From NCBI RefSeq assembly GCF_018263855.1, contig NZ_CP073318.1:7502001-7566000 (forward strand): a DNA stretch of 64,000 nucleotides, read 5' to 3'. Under the pieces are notes generated by a model. That model did no database searches, had not been told where the DNA came from, and worked only from the letters and a program-made list of their open reading frames with translations. Shown one piece after another: positions 33,288 through 41,512 of this stretch (positions are counted from its first letter, which is position 1; every line of letters begins with the position of its first letter). Origin of the DNA: Kutzneria sp. CA-103260. Its GTDB lineage: Bacteria; Actinomycetota; Actinomycetes; Mycobacteriales; Pseudonocardiaceae. Position numbers and translations under genes: made by a program.

Positions 33288-34747
33288 TCGAGGCCTTCGT
33301 CAAAGCCGGATCGATGGCCGCCGGCGGCCCGACGGCCACGATCGCCGAGCAGGACCTGTTCTTCGCCTACGACCGGCCGGCGACGCACGGCGTGCACATC
33401 GAGACGATCCAGGTCCCCACCCGCGACGGCAGCTACCTGGTGTGCGACCTGTACCGGCCCGCGGGTCCGGACGGCGAGCCGGCGGACGGACGCTTCCCCG
33501 GCATCGTGTACGACTTCAACGCCTACAACGCCCGGCAGATCTTCGGCGGCGGTGCCCGGCACTTCGTGGAACGCGGGTACGTGGCCGCCGTCGCGTCGGT
33601 GCGCGGTTCCGGCGGCACACCCGGTCACGTGGTGCCCTTCGGCCGACAGGAGCAGGAAGACAGCTACGATCTGGTCGAGTGGCTCGCCGTCCAGCCGTTC
33701 TCCACCGGCAAGGTCGGCCAGATGGGCGTCAGCTACGGTGGCCACAACACGCTGCTGTGCGCGGTGAACCAGCCGCCGCACCTGGTCGCCGTCATTGCGG
33801 TCCAAGCCATCAGCGACTGGTACGAGAACACCATCTATCGCGGCGGCATCTACAACGCCCGCATCCGCGACTGGCAGCAGACCACCGCACCGGACACTTT
33901 GGACATCTACCCGCAGCATCCGCTCTACGACGAATTCTGGCGCGAACGCAGTGTCAAGGCCCGGTGGGACAAGCTGACCGTCCCGGTGCTCGACGTCGGC
34001 GGTTGGCTCGACCCCTACCGGGACGCCATGGTGCAGAACTTCGTCGCCCGCGAGGCAAACACCTGGATGGTGGCCGGCCCGTGGGAGCACGGCATGGTGC
34101 CGGGGCAGCGGGAGGACATCGCATCGGCCTGCTATCTCGCGTGGTGGGACCACTGGCTGGCCGATCTGCCGACCCCGCTCCCCCAGGCAAAGGTGACGTC
34201 GTACGAGATGCCGGAGCACGGATGGCGGCAGTACTCGACCTGGCCTCCGGCGGAATCGAGCGCGCTGTCCTGGTTCCCGGCGGTCGGTGGCCTGCTCGGC
34301 GCCGACCCCGGCGCCGCGTCCATCGCGCAGTTCGAGGCCGGCAAGGAAAACGTCCAGTTCGGCACGCCGCGTCTCGACCATGACGTCGTTGTGGTCGGCG
34401 GCATCGAGATGACCGTGCGAGCGGCGTTCACCGGCGAGGACGGGAACATCGCGGTCGTGCTGGACGACGTCGACCAGGACGGCGTCGTCACGCGGGTCAG
34501 CAACGGCTGGCTGAAGGCGAGCCACCGCGAGGGCCACGAGCAGCGGGTGCCGGTCGTGGCGGGCACGTTCTACTCGCTCACCATCCCGATGTGGCCGACG
34601 CACCATCGTGTCGCGGCCGGGCACACGCTGCGGCTGACGATCTCCAGCGAAGACTACCCGCAGATCGAGTCCGAGGATCTGCCTGGCACGGTCAGCGTCG
34701 AGCTCGGCACATCGGCTACCCAGCTCGGTTTTCGGGCGGTCTCGTGA
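33260..34747 (+). CDS. CocE/NonD-family serine hydrolase 1
   Basis: A 495-residue hydrolase of the X-Pro dipeptidyl-peptidase/cocaine-esterase clan. The nucleophile is Ser158 in GVSYGGHN, followed by an alpha/beta core (VPVLDVGGWLDPYRDAM with the acid, WMVAGPWEHG with the His) and a C-terminal jelly-roll domain. GGGGAG precedes the ATG. Its 3' end overlaps the next, related hydrolase gene (GTGA). The two probably hydrolyse ester or amide substrates feeding the AtuA pathway; this is inference. Confidence 0.88.
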   Translation: MSSPISAEMIEAFVKAGSMAAGGPTATIAEQDLFFAYDRPATHGVHIETIQVPTRDGSYLVCDLYRPAGPDGEPADGRFPGIVYDFNAYNARQIFGGGARHFVERGYVAAVASVRGSGGTPGHVVPFGRQEQEDSYDLVEWLAVQPFSTGKVGQMGVSYGGHNTLLCAVNQPPHLVAVIAVQAISDWYENTIYRGGIYNARIRDWQQTTAPDTLDIYPQHPLYDEFWRERSVKARWDKLTVPVLDVGGWLDPYRDAMVQNFVAREANTWMVAGPWEHGMVPGQREDIASACYLAWWDHWLADLPTPLPQAKVTSYEMPEHGWRQYSTWPPAESSALSWFPAVGGLLGADPGAASIAQFEAGKENVQFGTPRLDHDVVVVGGIEMTVRAAFTGEDGNIAVVLDDVDQDGVVTRVSNGWLKASHREGHEQRVPVVAGTFYSLTIPMWPTHHRVAAGHTLRLTISSEDYPQIESEDLPGTVSVELGTSATQLGFRAVS

Positions 34748-36492
34748 CCGTGGGCATCGTCGTCGAGCACGGACTGCGCGTCCCCATGCGGGACGGGGCG
34801 TGTCTGCTGACCGACGTGTGGCGGCCCGCGACCGACGAGCCGCTGCCGGCGCTGCTGTTCCGCACTCCGTACGGGGATCAGGTGGTGCGGGCGGCGAGCC
34901 CGGAACGGCTCGCCACCGAGGGTTTCGCGGTGGTGGCGCAGCACTGCCGGGGCCGGTTCGGCTCCGAGGGCGAGTGGATCTACGTGCACTCCGACGTCGA
35001 GGACGGCTTCGACGCCGTCGAGTGGGCCGCCGCGCAACCCTGGTGCAACGGCCGGGTCGGCATGTTCGGCGCCTCCTACTCGGGCAACACCCAGTGGCTC
35101 GCGGCGCAGGCGCGGCCACCGCACCTGGTCGCCATCGCGCCTGAGGCGTGTGCCGCGGACTACTGGGAGGGCATGTTCGACTCTGGGGGCGCGTTCCGGC
35201 TCGCGTTACGCCTGGGCTGGACCGTGTTCGTCGTCGCCGCGATGGCGGCGGAGTGGGGTATCCAGGACGACGAACTGGCGAACCTGCGCGAGTTGTCGGC
35301 CGAGTCCTACGACGCGGCCCAGTCGGACGATCCAAACCGGCTCGACAGGATCCGGCGCCGGCTGCGGGCCGCGGTGGAGAAGGTGCTGCGGCGGCGTCCG
35401 ATCCGCGACAACCCGCTCTGGCACGGCCGGGCGACCTGGTTGGACGAGCTGTTCGAGCACGAGTCGCGGACGGACTCGCACTGGCTGCGCGTCAACCCGA
35501 CCACCCACTACGGCGCGATCGACCTGCCGGCACTGCACATCGGCAGTTGGTACGACATCCACCTCGGCGCGACGCTGCGCCACTACACCGGCATGCGCCG
35601 GCAGGCGCCCACCGAGCGGGCCCGGCAGGGGCAGCGGCTGCTGATCGGACCGTGGGACCACTGGCATCCCGGCAACTCCACGGTCGGCGACATCGCCTTC
35701 GGCACCGACGCGGCGATCGACCTCGCCCAGGTGCGGGCCAACTGGTTCCGGGAGCAGCTGTGCGACGAACCCGCTGCGAACCGGCCGCCGGTGCGGATCT
35801 TCGTCATGGGCAGCAACGTCTGGCGGGACGAGCGGGAGTGGCCGCTGGCGCGCACCGAGTACACCCGGTGGTACCTCAGGTCCGACGGGCGACTGCTGCC
35901 GGAGCCGCCCGCCGACGACCACGACGTCGACCGGTTCACCTTCGACCCGGCCGATCCCGTGCCCACCTTGGGTGGCCGTCTGCTCGGGGCGGGCGGCGAG
36001 CAGCCAGGCCCGCTGGACCAGCGTGCCGTCGGCGAACGCGACGACCTGCTCGACTACCTCTCTCCCGTGCTGACCGAGGACGTCGAGCTGACCGGCCCGG
36101 TGACGATGGACCTGTGGGCGGGCACCGACGCCCCGGACACCGACTTCACGGCCCTGCTGCTCGACGTCCGCCCTGACGGGCGCTGGGTGAACCTCTGCGA
36201 GGGAGCCGTGCGGGCCAGGCACTCGGGCGTCACGATGCCCCTGGTGCCCGGCGCCGTGTACCACTTCACGATCGACCTGGCCGCGACCAGCGCCGTGCTG
36301 TTCGCCGGTCACCGTGTCGGTCTCCGCCTGTCGTCCAGCAGTTTCCCCGAGTGGGAGCCGAACCCGAACACCGGCAATCCGCTCGGCGTCGACACCGGCC
36401 CGGACGTCCGTGTCGCACATCAGGCGATCCACCGGGGCAGGCTGCACCCGAGCAGCATCGTGCTGCCGGTGATTCCCGCCCAACCGCGGTGA
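34744..36492 (+). CDS. CocE/NonD-family serine hydrolase 2
   Basis: A 582-residue hydrolase of the same clan as the upstream protein. The nucleophile is Ser111 in GASYSGN, with HIGSWYDIHL (acid region) and LIGPWDHWHPGN (catalytic His), then a C-terminal beta-sandwich ending PNTGNPLGVDTGPD. GTG 34744 overlaps the previous stop codon, so the genes are translationally coupled. The two hydrolases are diverged in sequence and are probably an old duplication. Confidence 0.9.
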   Translation: MTVGIVVEHGLRVPMRDGACLLTDVWRPATDEPLPALLFRTPYGDQVVRAASPERLATEGFAVVAQHCRGRFGSEGEWIYVHSDVEDGFDAVEWAAAQPWCNGRVGMFGASYSGNTQWLAAQARPPHLVAIAPEACAADYWEGMFDSGGAFRLALRLGWTVFVVAAMAAEWGIQDDELANLRELSAESYDAAQSDDPNRLDRIRRRLRAAVEKVLRRRPIRDNPLWHGRATWLDELFEHESRTDSHWLRVNPTTHYGAIDLPALHIGSWYDIHLGATLRHYTGMRRQAPTERARQGQRLLIGPWDHWHPGNSTVGDIAFGTDAAIDLAQVRANWFREQLCDEPAANRPPVRIFVMGSNVWRDEREWPLARTEYTRWYLRSDGRLLPEPPADDHDVDRFTFDPADPVPTLGGRLLGAGGEQPGPLDQRAVGERDDLLDYLSPVLTEDVELTGPVTMDLWAGTDAPDTDFTALLLDVRPDGRWVNLCEGAVRARHSGVTMPLVPGAVYHFTIDLAATSAVLFAGHRVGLRLSSSSFPEWEPNPNTGNPLGVDTGPDVRVAHQAIHRGRLHPSSIVLPVIPAQPR

Positions 36493-36563
36493 ACCGGTGA
36501 CCCGGGCCGGCCGGCGACGACACGCTGTCTCACTCGTCCGTGGCCGACTTGTACCCTCTCGCG

Positions 36564-37454
36564 GTGGACCTGACGCTGCGCCAGCTGGAGATCTTCGTCG
36601 CTGTGGCCCGCACCCGGTCCTTCACCACGGCGGCCACCGAGCTCGTCGTCAGCCAGCCGGTGATCAGCCGGACCATCAGCGAGCTGGAGCGCAAGCTGCG
36701 CACGGCACTGCTCGAACGCACGACCCGCTCGGTGGAGCTCACCGACGACGGCAAGGAACTCCTGCGCGCCGCCACCGAGATCCTCACCACCTACCGACGC
36801 GAGATGGGCCGGTTCGTGGACTATCGGGCCGGCGAACGTGAACAGGTCACCGTCGCCGTGCTGCCGTCCATCGCCGCCGTGCTGATGCCGTCAGCCCTGT
36901 CCGGCTATCTCACCGAACATCCGAGCGTCCAGGTGCGGCTCGCCGACGGAACCAACGAGCACGTGCTGGCCATGCTCCAGCGTGGCGAAGCCGACATCGC
37001 GATCACCGAGGTCGGCCCGGCGTCGACGGCGTTCGCACTCGAGCAGCTGATCGACGACCCGCTCGTCGCGGTGTTGCCGCCCGAGCACGCGCTGGCCGCC
37101 CTCGACGACCTGTCCTGGCCGGACTTCGCCGGCGAGTCCTTCATCGCCTTCAGTCCGGACAGCAGCATCCGGCGCCTGACCGACCTCGCGTTCGCCCAGG
37201 CCGGGATTGAGCCCACGCGCCGCCTGGAGACCAGGACCGTCGCGACCGCCGGCGGCATGGTCGCCGCCGGGCTCGGCGTCAGCGCCATGCCCGAGTTGGT
37301 GCTGCCCCTGTTGTCGGCCACCACCGTCGTGACGCGCCCGTTGCGGAACCCGTTGATAGTTCGGAAGATCGCCGTACACCGCCGCAGCGAGGACAGGTAC
37401 CCCGCCGCCGTCCAACGACTCGTCAACCAGATCGTGCGGGCCACCCGGACCTGA
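36564..37454 (+). CDS. LysR-family regulator downstream of the AtuA operon
   Basis: A 296-residue LysR protein with an N-terminal helix-turn-helix (LRQLEIFVAVARTRSFTTAA, SQPVISRTISELERKL) and a complete effector domain. GTG 36564 gives the canonical LysR start; GTG 36540 is an alternative. It follows the hydrolase operon on the same strand. Its end overlaps the end of the convergent IclR gene by 32 nt. Confidence 0.9.
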   Translation: MDLTLRQLEIFVAVARTRSFTTAATELVVSQPVISRTISELERKLRTALLERTTRSVELTDDGKELLRAATEILTTYRREMGRFVDYRAGEREQVTVAVLPSIAAVLMPSALSGYLTEHPSVQVRLADGTNEHVLAMLQRGEADIAITEVGPASTAFALEQLIDDPLVAVLPPEHALAALDDLSWPDFAGESFIAFSPDSSIRRLTDLAFAQAGIEPTRRLETRTVATAGGMVAAGLGVSAMPELVLPLLSATTVVTRPLRNPLIVRKIAVHRRSEDRYPAAVQRLVNQIVRATRT

Positions 37455-38271
37455 CCGGAGGCGCGGGTGTGGCGACGCAGGAGGGCACGCTGAGCCGCCC
37501 GGTGCGCAGCAGACCGGTGGCCATCGCGGCTGCCTCGCGGACCTCGGTGATGAGGTGCGTTTTCCGGCGGACGAAACGGGTGGTCGGCGCGGCGACGGTG
37601 AAGGCGCCGGCCGGGTCGCCGCCGACGGTGAAGAAGGGGGCCGCGACGCAGGAGATCCCCTCTTCGAACTCCTCGTCGTCGATGGCGTGACCCTGTCGAC
37701 GGACGGCCGCGAGTTCGGCGAACAGCTCGTCAAGGTCCGTGACGGTCTTCGCGGTGATCGCGGCCAGCTCGACGCCATTGAACAGGGCGGACACCTGCTC
37801 GTGAGGCAGAAAGGCGAGCACTGCCTTGCACGACGCGCGGGCGTGCATGTGCGACGCGTACCCGACGTCGAGATTCGCCACCCGCAGCGCCTGCCGACCG
37901 GTCAGGTAATGCTGGAGCACGAGCGCCCCATGGTGCCACCCGGCCAGGTAAGCGGTCTCCTGGGTCTTGTTGTGCAGGCGCGTCAGAATGACGGCCAGCT
38001 CCGGCGACGGCCCTGATCGCCGCTGTAGGTGCCTGCTCAGCGACGCCGATCGGGGCCCGATGTCGTAGCGGCCGCCCGGCATCCGGACGAGGTGCCCGGA
38101 CCCCACCAGTGTGCGTAGCAGGTGATAGCAGGTTCCGATCTTGAGCCCGAGGGAGCGGCTGAGCATCTTGGCCGTGGTGTTGCCGTCGGCCGCGGCCACG
38201 GCCTCCAGCAGGTCGAGACCGCGTTCGAGGGTGAGCAGGGTCGTGCCGCGCCCGGTCGTGGTCTCGGTCAT
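37423..38271 (-). CDS. IclR-family regulator
   Basis: A 282-residue regulator with an N-terminal winged helix (LTLERGLDLLEAVAAADGNT, AKMLSRSLGLKIGTCYHLLR) and the IclR effector domain (TAYLAGWHHGALVLQHYL, ARASCKAVLAFLP, DDEEFEEGISCVAAPFF). IclR proteins regulate catabolic operons in response to the substrate. It is the last gene after the aminotransferase and RidA genes and probably controls them. Confidence 0.92.
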   Translation of the reverse strand: MTETTTGRGTTLLTLERGLDLLEAVAAADGNTTAKMLSRSLGLKIGTCYHLLRTLVGSGHLVRMPGGRYDIGPRSASLSRHLQRRSGPSPELAVILTRLHNKTQETAYLAGWHHGALVLQHYLTGRQALRVANLDVGYASHMHARASCKAVLAFLPHEQVSALFNGVELAAITAKTVTDLDELFAELAAVRRQGHAIDDEEFEEGISCVAAPFFTVGGDPAGAFTVAAPTTRFVRRKTHLITEVREAAAMATGLLRTGRLSVPSCVATPAPPVRSGWPARSG

Positions 38272-38365
38272 CACCGCCGCATCCCTTCCGTGTCGGGTCG
38301 GCGCGGTCAGGCCGAGCAGACCTCGATTTCCATTATCTGAACATTGTGGGGCTGCGCGCCCGGAC

Positions 38366-39457
38366 TCAGTGGGCGCGGCGCAACGCCGCCAGGACGCTGT
38401 CGATATCGGACGCCTCGTTGAAGTAGTGCACCCCGAACCGGACGCGGTCGGCCGACACCGTCGCACGGACACCGGCCGCAACTAGCTCGGCCGCGATCCG
38501 ATCGGGCGTGCGAGTGGGAAACACGACGATGTGCGAGGCTGTCGTGGCGAGGGGATGCATCCCGAATTCGGCAGCGCCCCGGACGAGTTCCTGGGCGAGG
38601 TCCACGCAGTGTCGCTGCACTCGGGCCGCGGGCAGGGTGCGGAGCAGATCCAGGGCGGCGACTGCGCCCAGCCACGCGAACCAGGCTGGCGAGGCGTCGC
38701 ACCGGGAGGCATCGGGAGCGAGGTCCGGCGGGCCGCCGAAGTAGCCAAGGGGCCGGGTGGTGGAGTGCCAGTTCGCGGCGAGCGGGCGCAATCCGGCGCA
38801 GCGGTCCGTGCGGGCTACCAGCCATGCGGCTCCGCGGGGCGCCAGCATCCATTTGTAGCCATGGACCGCCAGGTAGTCAGCCCGCATCGTGTCGTCGTCG
38901 ACCGCGAGCACCCCCAGCGACTGGGTGAGATCGATGAACATCTGCGCGCCGACCGCGTCGCTGGCGGCGCGCAACGCCGCCAGGTCGAGTCGCTGACCGT
39001 CGCGCGAGGTGATCGCGCTGACCACGAGCATCCTGCACCGTTCGTCGAGGGCGTCGATCAGGTCCTCGGTGCGGGTCACGCCGTCCCGCGGGGCGACGGT
39101 GACCACTTCGTGCCGCTCGTACCAGGGGAAGGAGGCGCTGCGGAACTCCTGTTCGGGCACGACGACCCGGCCCGGCGGCACCGAGCGCGCCACCGTCGCC
39201 GCGGCCTCCGCGACCGATCCGACCGCGGCGACCTGCCCTGCGTCGACTCCCAGGTAGGAAGCGAACCTGGTACGCGCGCGATCCGCCGCGCCGTCCCAGT
39301 TGATCCAGGAGAACGATCCGCTGTCCCAGTCGTCGAGCACGTCCCGCAGCGCCGCGGTGACGGGTCGCGCGGCCGGCGGCGACCCCGGGGTGTCGAGCCA
39401 GATCGATGAGCGCAGCGCGGGAAAGAGCGCACGAAAACGCGCCGGTGTGACTGCCAT
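38366..39457 (-). CDS. Class V aminotransferase-fold PLP enzyme
   Basis: A 363-residue PLP enzyme of the aminotransferase V/cysteine desulfurase/kynureninase fold. The cofactor Lys is Lys202 in HGYKWM; Asp176 and Gln179 (FIDLTQSLG) contact PLP. ATG 39457 has GAGGAG about 8 nt upstream; ATG 39484, overlapping the RidA stop, is an alternative. Adjacent RidA removes reactive enamine/imine intermediates made by PLP enzymes, which fits an elimination or transamination chemistry. The substrate is unknown. Confidence 0.85.
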   Translation of the reverse strand: MAVTPARFRALFPALRSSIWLDTPGSPPAARPVTAALRDVLDDWDSGSFSWINWDGAADRARTRFASYLGVDAGQVAAVGSVAEAAATVARSVPPGRVVVPEQEFRSASFPWYERHEVVTVAPRDGVTRTEDLIDALDERCRMLVVSAITSRDGQRLDLAALRAASDAVGAQMFIDLTQSLGVLAVDDDTMRADYLAVHGYKWMLAPRGAAWLVARTDRCAGLRPLAANWHSTTRPLGYFGGPPDLAPDASRCDASPAWFAWLGAVAALDLLRTLPAARVQRHCVDLAQELVRGAAEFGMHPLATTASHIVVFPTRTPDRIAAELVAAGVRATVSADRVRFGVHYFNEASDIDSVLAALRRAH

Positions 39458-39480
39458 GGTCTGCTCTCTCCTCGGGCCGG

Positions 39481-39894
39481 TCATCGGCTCGGGATCGCGG
39501 CGATGGCCTCGACCTCGACGACGATCTCCGGCGCTGCCAGCGCGCTCACCACGATCAGGGACTGGGTGGGCCAGTCGCCCCCGGGGAACCAGCGGGCGAA
39601 ATGCTCGATCCGCCCGGCCCGCGTCCCTGCGACGTGTTCGCTGCCGGCGACCATCGTGAAGATCTTGACCAGGTCGGCCGGGCTGCCGCCTGCGGACCGC
39701 AACAGGGCCTCGATGTTGTCATGGATCTGCCGGGACTGCGCCTCGGCATCAAGCCCTGCGAGGCTGCCGTCGGGCAGAGTGCCGACCTGCCCGGCGATGA
39801 ACAGCATGTCCCGGTTCGCGGGGGCCATGGCGAGGTGGCTGTACTGGCCCACCGGCGGGCCGATCAACGAGGGTGTCCAGCGCTTGATCGTCAT
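39481..39894 (-). CDS. RidA-family enamine/imine deaminase
   Basis: A 137-residue YjgF/YER057c/UK114-family protein with the pattern YSHLAMAPANRDMLFIAGQV and IHDNIEALLRSAGGSPADLV. RidA hydrolyses enamine/imine intermediates released by PLP enzymes. The conserved Arg near the end of the family pattern (about residue 105) falls in a region reading GSEHVAGTRAGR, so catalytic competence is not certain by eye. The second ATG (39894) is chosen because GAGGAGG abuts the first. It forms an operon with the aminotransferase. Confidence 0.87.
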   Translation of the reverse strand: MTIKRWTPSLIGPPVGQYSHLAMAPANRDMLFIAGQVGTLPDGSLAGLDAEAQSRQIHDNIEALLRSAGGSPADLVKIFTMVAGSEHVAGTRAGRIEHFARWFPGGDWPTQSLIVVSALAAPEIVVEVEAIAAIPSR

Positions 39895-40738
39895 CGTCAT
39901 CCTCCTCGGATCGGTCGCGCCTCGGCGCCATGTGCTGCGTGGATCGAACGTGTGCCTGCGGGCGGACGCACCGCAGTCTCGTCACAGAGACGTCACTTCC
40001 GAAGCAGGGCGATCATTCCGTCGACTATCTGAAATCCGAAGGCGAACGCTACGAGCCGCGCGGGCTGGGCGACGGGTCGAGGTCACGTGACCGTCCGTTC
40101 GATGGACTGTTTCATGTAGTCAAGTGCGGGTGTGCCGCCAATGGGTGCCCCTCGGCGAGTGCTCAACATCCCGACAATGCTCCGACGATGTGGCACACAC
40201 CACGATCGACACCGGTTGCCAACGGCGGCCGAATCCTCGGCGGTCTCACCGGTTGCGAGGTCCTGCGGGCCGGCGCTGACTACTGCGGCGACCCGGCGGA
40301 CCTGACCTTCCAGCTGGCTCTTGGCACGCGTTCCTGTTCCTCTCGGCACGGCTGAGCATCTTGTCGAGGTGGGGAGCATGACGAGGTCAGGACGAGCGAC
40401 TGGGATGGGCGTTCCAGCGTGTCACACCTGCTCGCCCCCGCCTGAAGGTGATGCCCTGTGCGGTCACCGCCCCAACGGGCCTGGAACATGGTCGACTGCC
40501 ACGTCCCGGACCATGCTGAGTGGGCCGTAGCGGCGTCGAAACCGGTCACGCCGCAACTGGGTCCCCACAGACCCGACGGACACGTCAACGGGCGCGTGAG
40601 AGATTCGTGGCAAAGAATCCCCGAGCGGGTGACATGCAGCTGGAGCAGAATCCTGACCCTGTTTCGCGGGAATCCTGACACCCGCTCCAGATTGGCTCCA
40701 CTTGAACGTGCAATTATCCACTTGGGACACAAATACAA

Positions 40739-40780
40739 GATCACCCCTAGTCCCGCTTTCCGCAGGTCCAGGGGTGAATC
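40739..40780. other. Bulged hairpin left of the island junction
   Basis: TCACCCCT (40741-40748) pairs with AGGGGTGA (40770-40777), extended by a bulged GA/TC pair. The right-end copy (58987-59028) keeps the same stem with different bases. It may be a terminator downstream of a tRNA gene or an attachment-site structure. Confidence 0.5.
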
Positions 40781-40792
40781 TGGAATAACTTT

Positions 40793-40841
40793 CAATTGTG
40801 GAGCTGAGGGGACTCGAACCCCTGACCCTCACACTGCCAGT
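40793..40841. repeat. Left attachment repeat (tRNA-Ala 3' fragment)
   Basis: This 49-bp stretch is identical to 59041-59089 and includes the last 43 bp of tRNA-Ala, from the anticodon to the discriminator base. To its right the tRNA similarity ends abruptly, so this is a displaced 3' fragment left by site-specific integration. Confidence 0.85.
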
Positions 40842-41122
40842 CTGGTTTGGGCAGTGATCCCGACCTGCGGAAACAGAGAATCACCACGTCAAACCCGTTG
40901 CAGTCACTGCACTTGAGTGCCGTACAGTGCGGGTTCAATGTAGGTTCAACACACATCCCTGCTCCATTTTTGCTCCAGACGATCCAGTGTGAAGCGCATG
41001 CAATCCCTTGCGCCACAGCATGCTCCGGTCGCGGCCTCGACGCGACTCAGCGCGCGCCAGCTTGCGATGGCGTCATCGTTGCTTCGTCCGTGCCGATGGC
41101 GCCATCAACCATCCAGCCAAGT

Positions 41123-41293
41123 TCAGCGGTGATGTGCGAGGGTGTCGTGTGCCGCCTCGGCGGCGCTGACGGGTCCGGTGTGGACAGTGGCGGTGGCCGG
41201 CCGGGGCACGGAGTGCACGAGTTCGTGCTCGACATCGCGTGCGATGCGGTGCGCCTGCTCGACGGTGAGCGTGGCGTCGGCGGCTACCGACAT
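41123..41293 (-). pseudogene. Cation diffusion facilitator (CDF) C-terminal remnant
   Basis: The visible 56 residues (AADATLTVEQAHRIARDVEH, then ELVHSVPRPATATVHTGP and HDTLAHHR) match the cytoplasmic C-terminal domain of CDF metal transporters. No transmembrane part is present upstream in any frame. It is a 5'-truncated relic near the left end of the island. The 219 bp between it and the LuxR gene hold nothing else recognisable. Confidence 0.65.
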
Positions 41294-41512
41294 GCCGCTC
41301 GACCTGGATAGACGTGGTTTTCGGCACGCACAGCTTGGCGGACCGGAACGAGCACATGCCCCGAGATCCCCATAGACAAACTCTTGTCGATCGGGAAACG
41401 CGATCCCTGGAGGGGACAACCCGACGATTCATCCCTTGCGAGTGAGGGCTGCGGCCCCGATGCGAGGTGGAATGGCGGCACGACGGCGAGCGGGGGCCGT
41501 AGGAGCCAGCTA

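Larger units (their letters stand above)
39895..41122. other. Long non-coding stretch containing the left island junction
   Basis: No credible intact gene is seen in these 1.2 kb. The part at about 40640-40792 is a diverged copy of the sequence at about 58880-59040. It is followed by the tRNA-Ala 3' fragment (40793-40841) that marks the left end of the integrated island. The right part is island DNA of unknown content. Confidence 0.6.

Noticed and set aside
39930..40355. 141-codon frame in the gap before the island
   Set aside because: The translation shows no domain and crosses low-complexity sequence; no ribosome binding site was seen.
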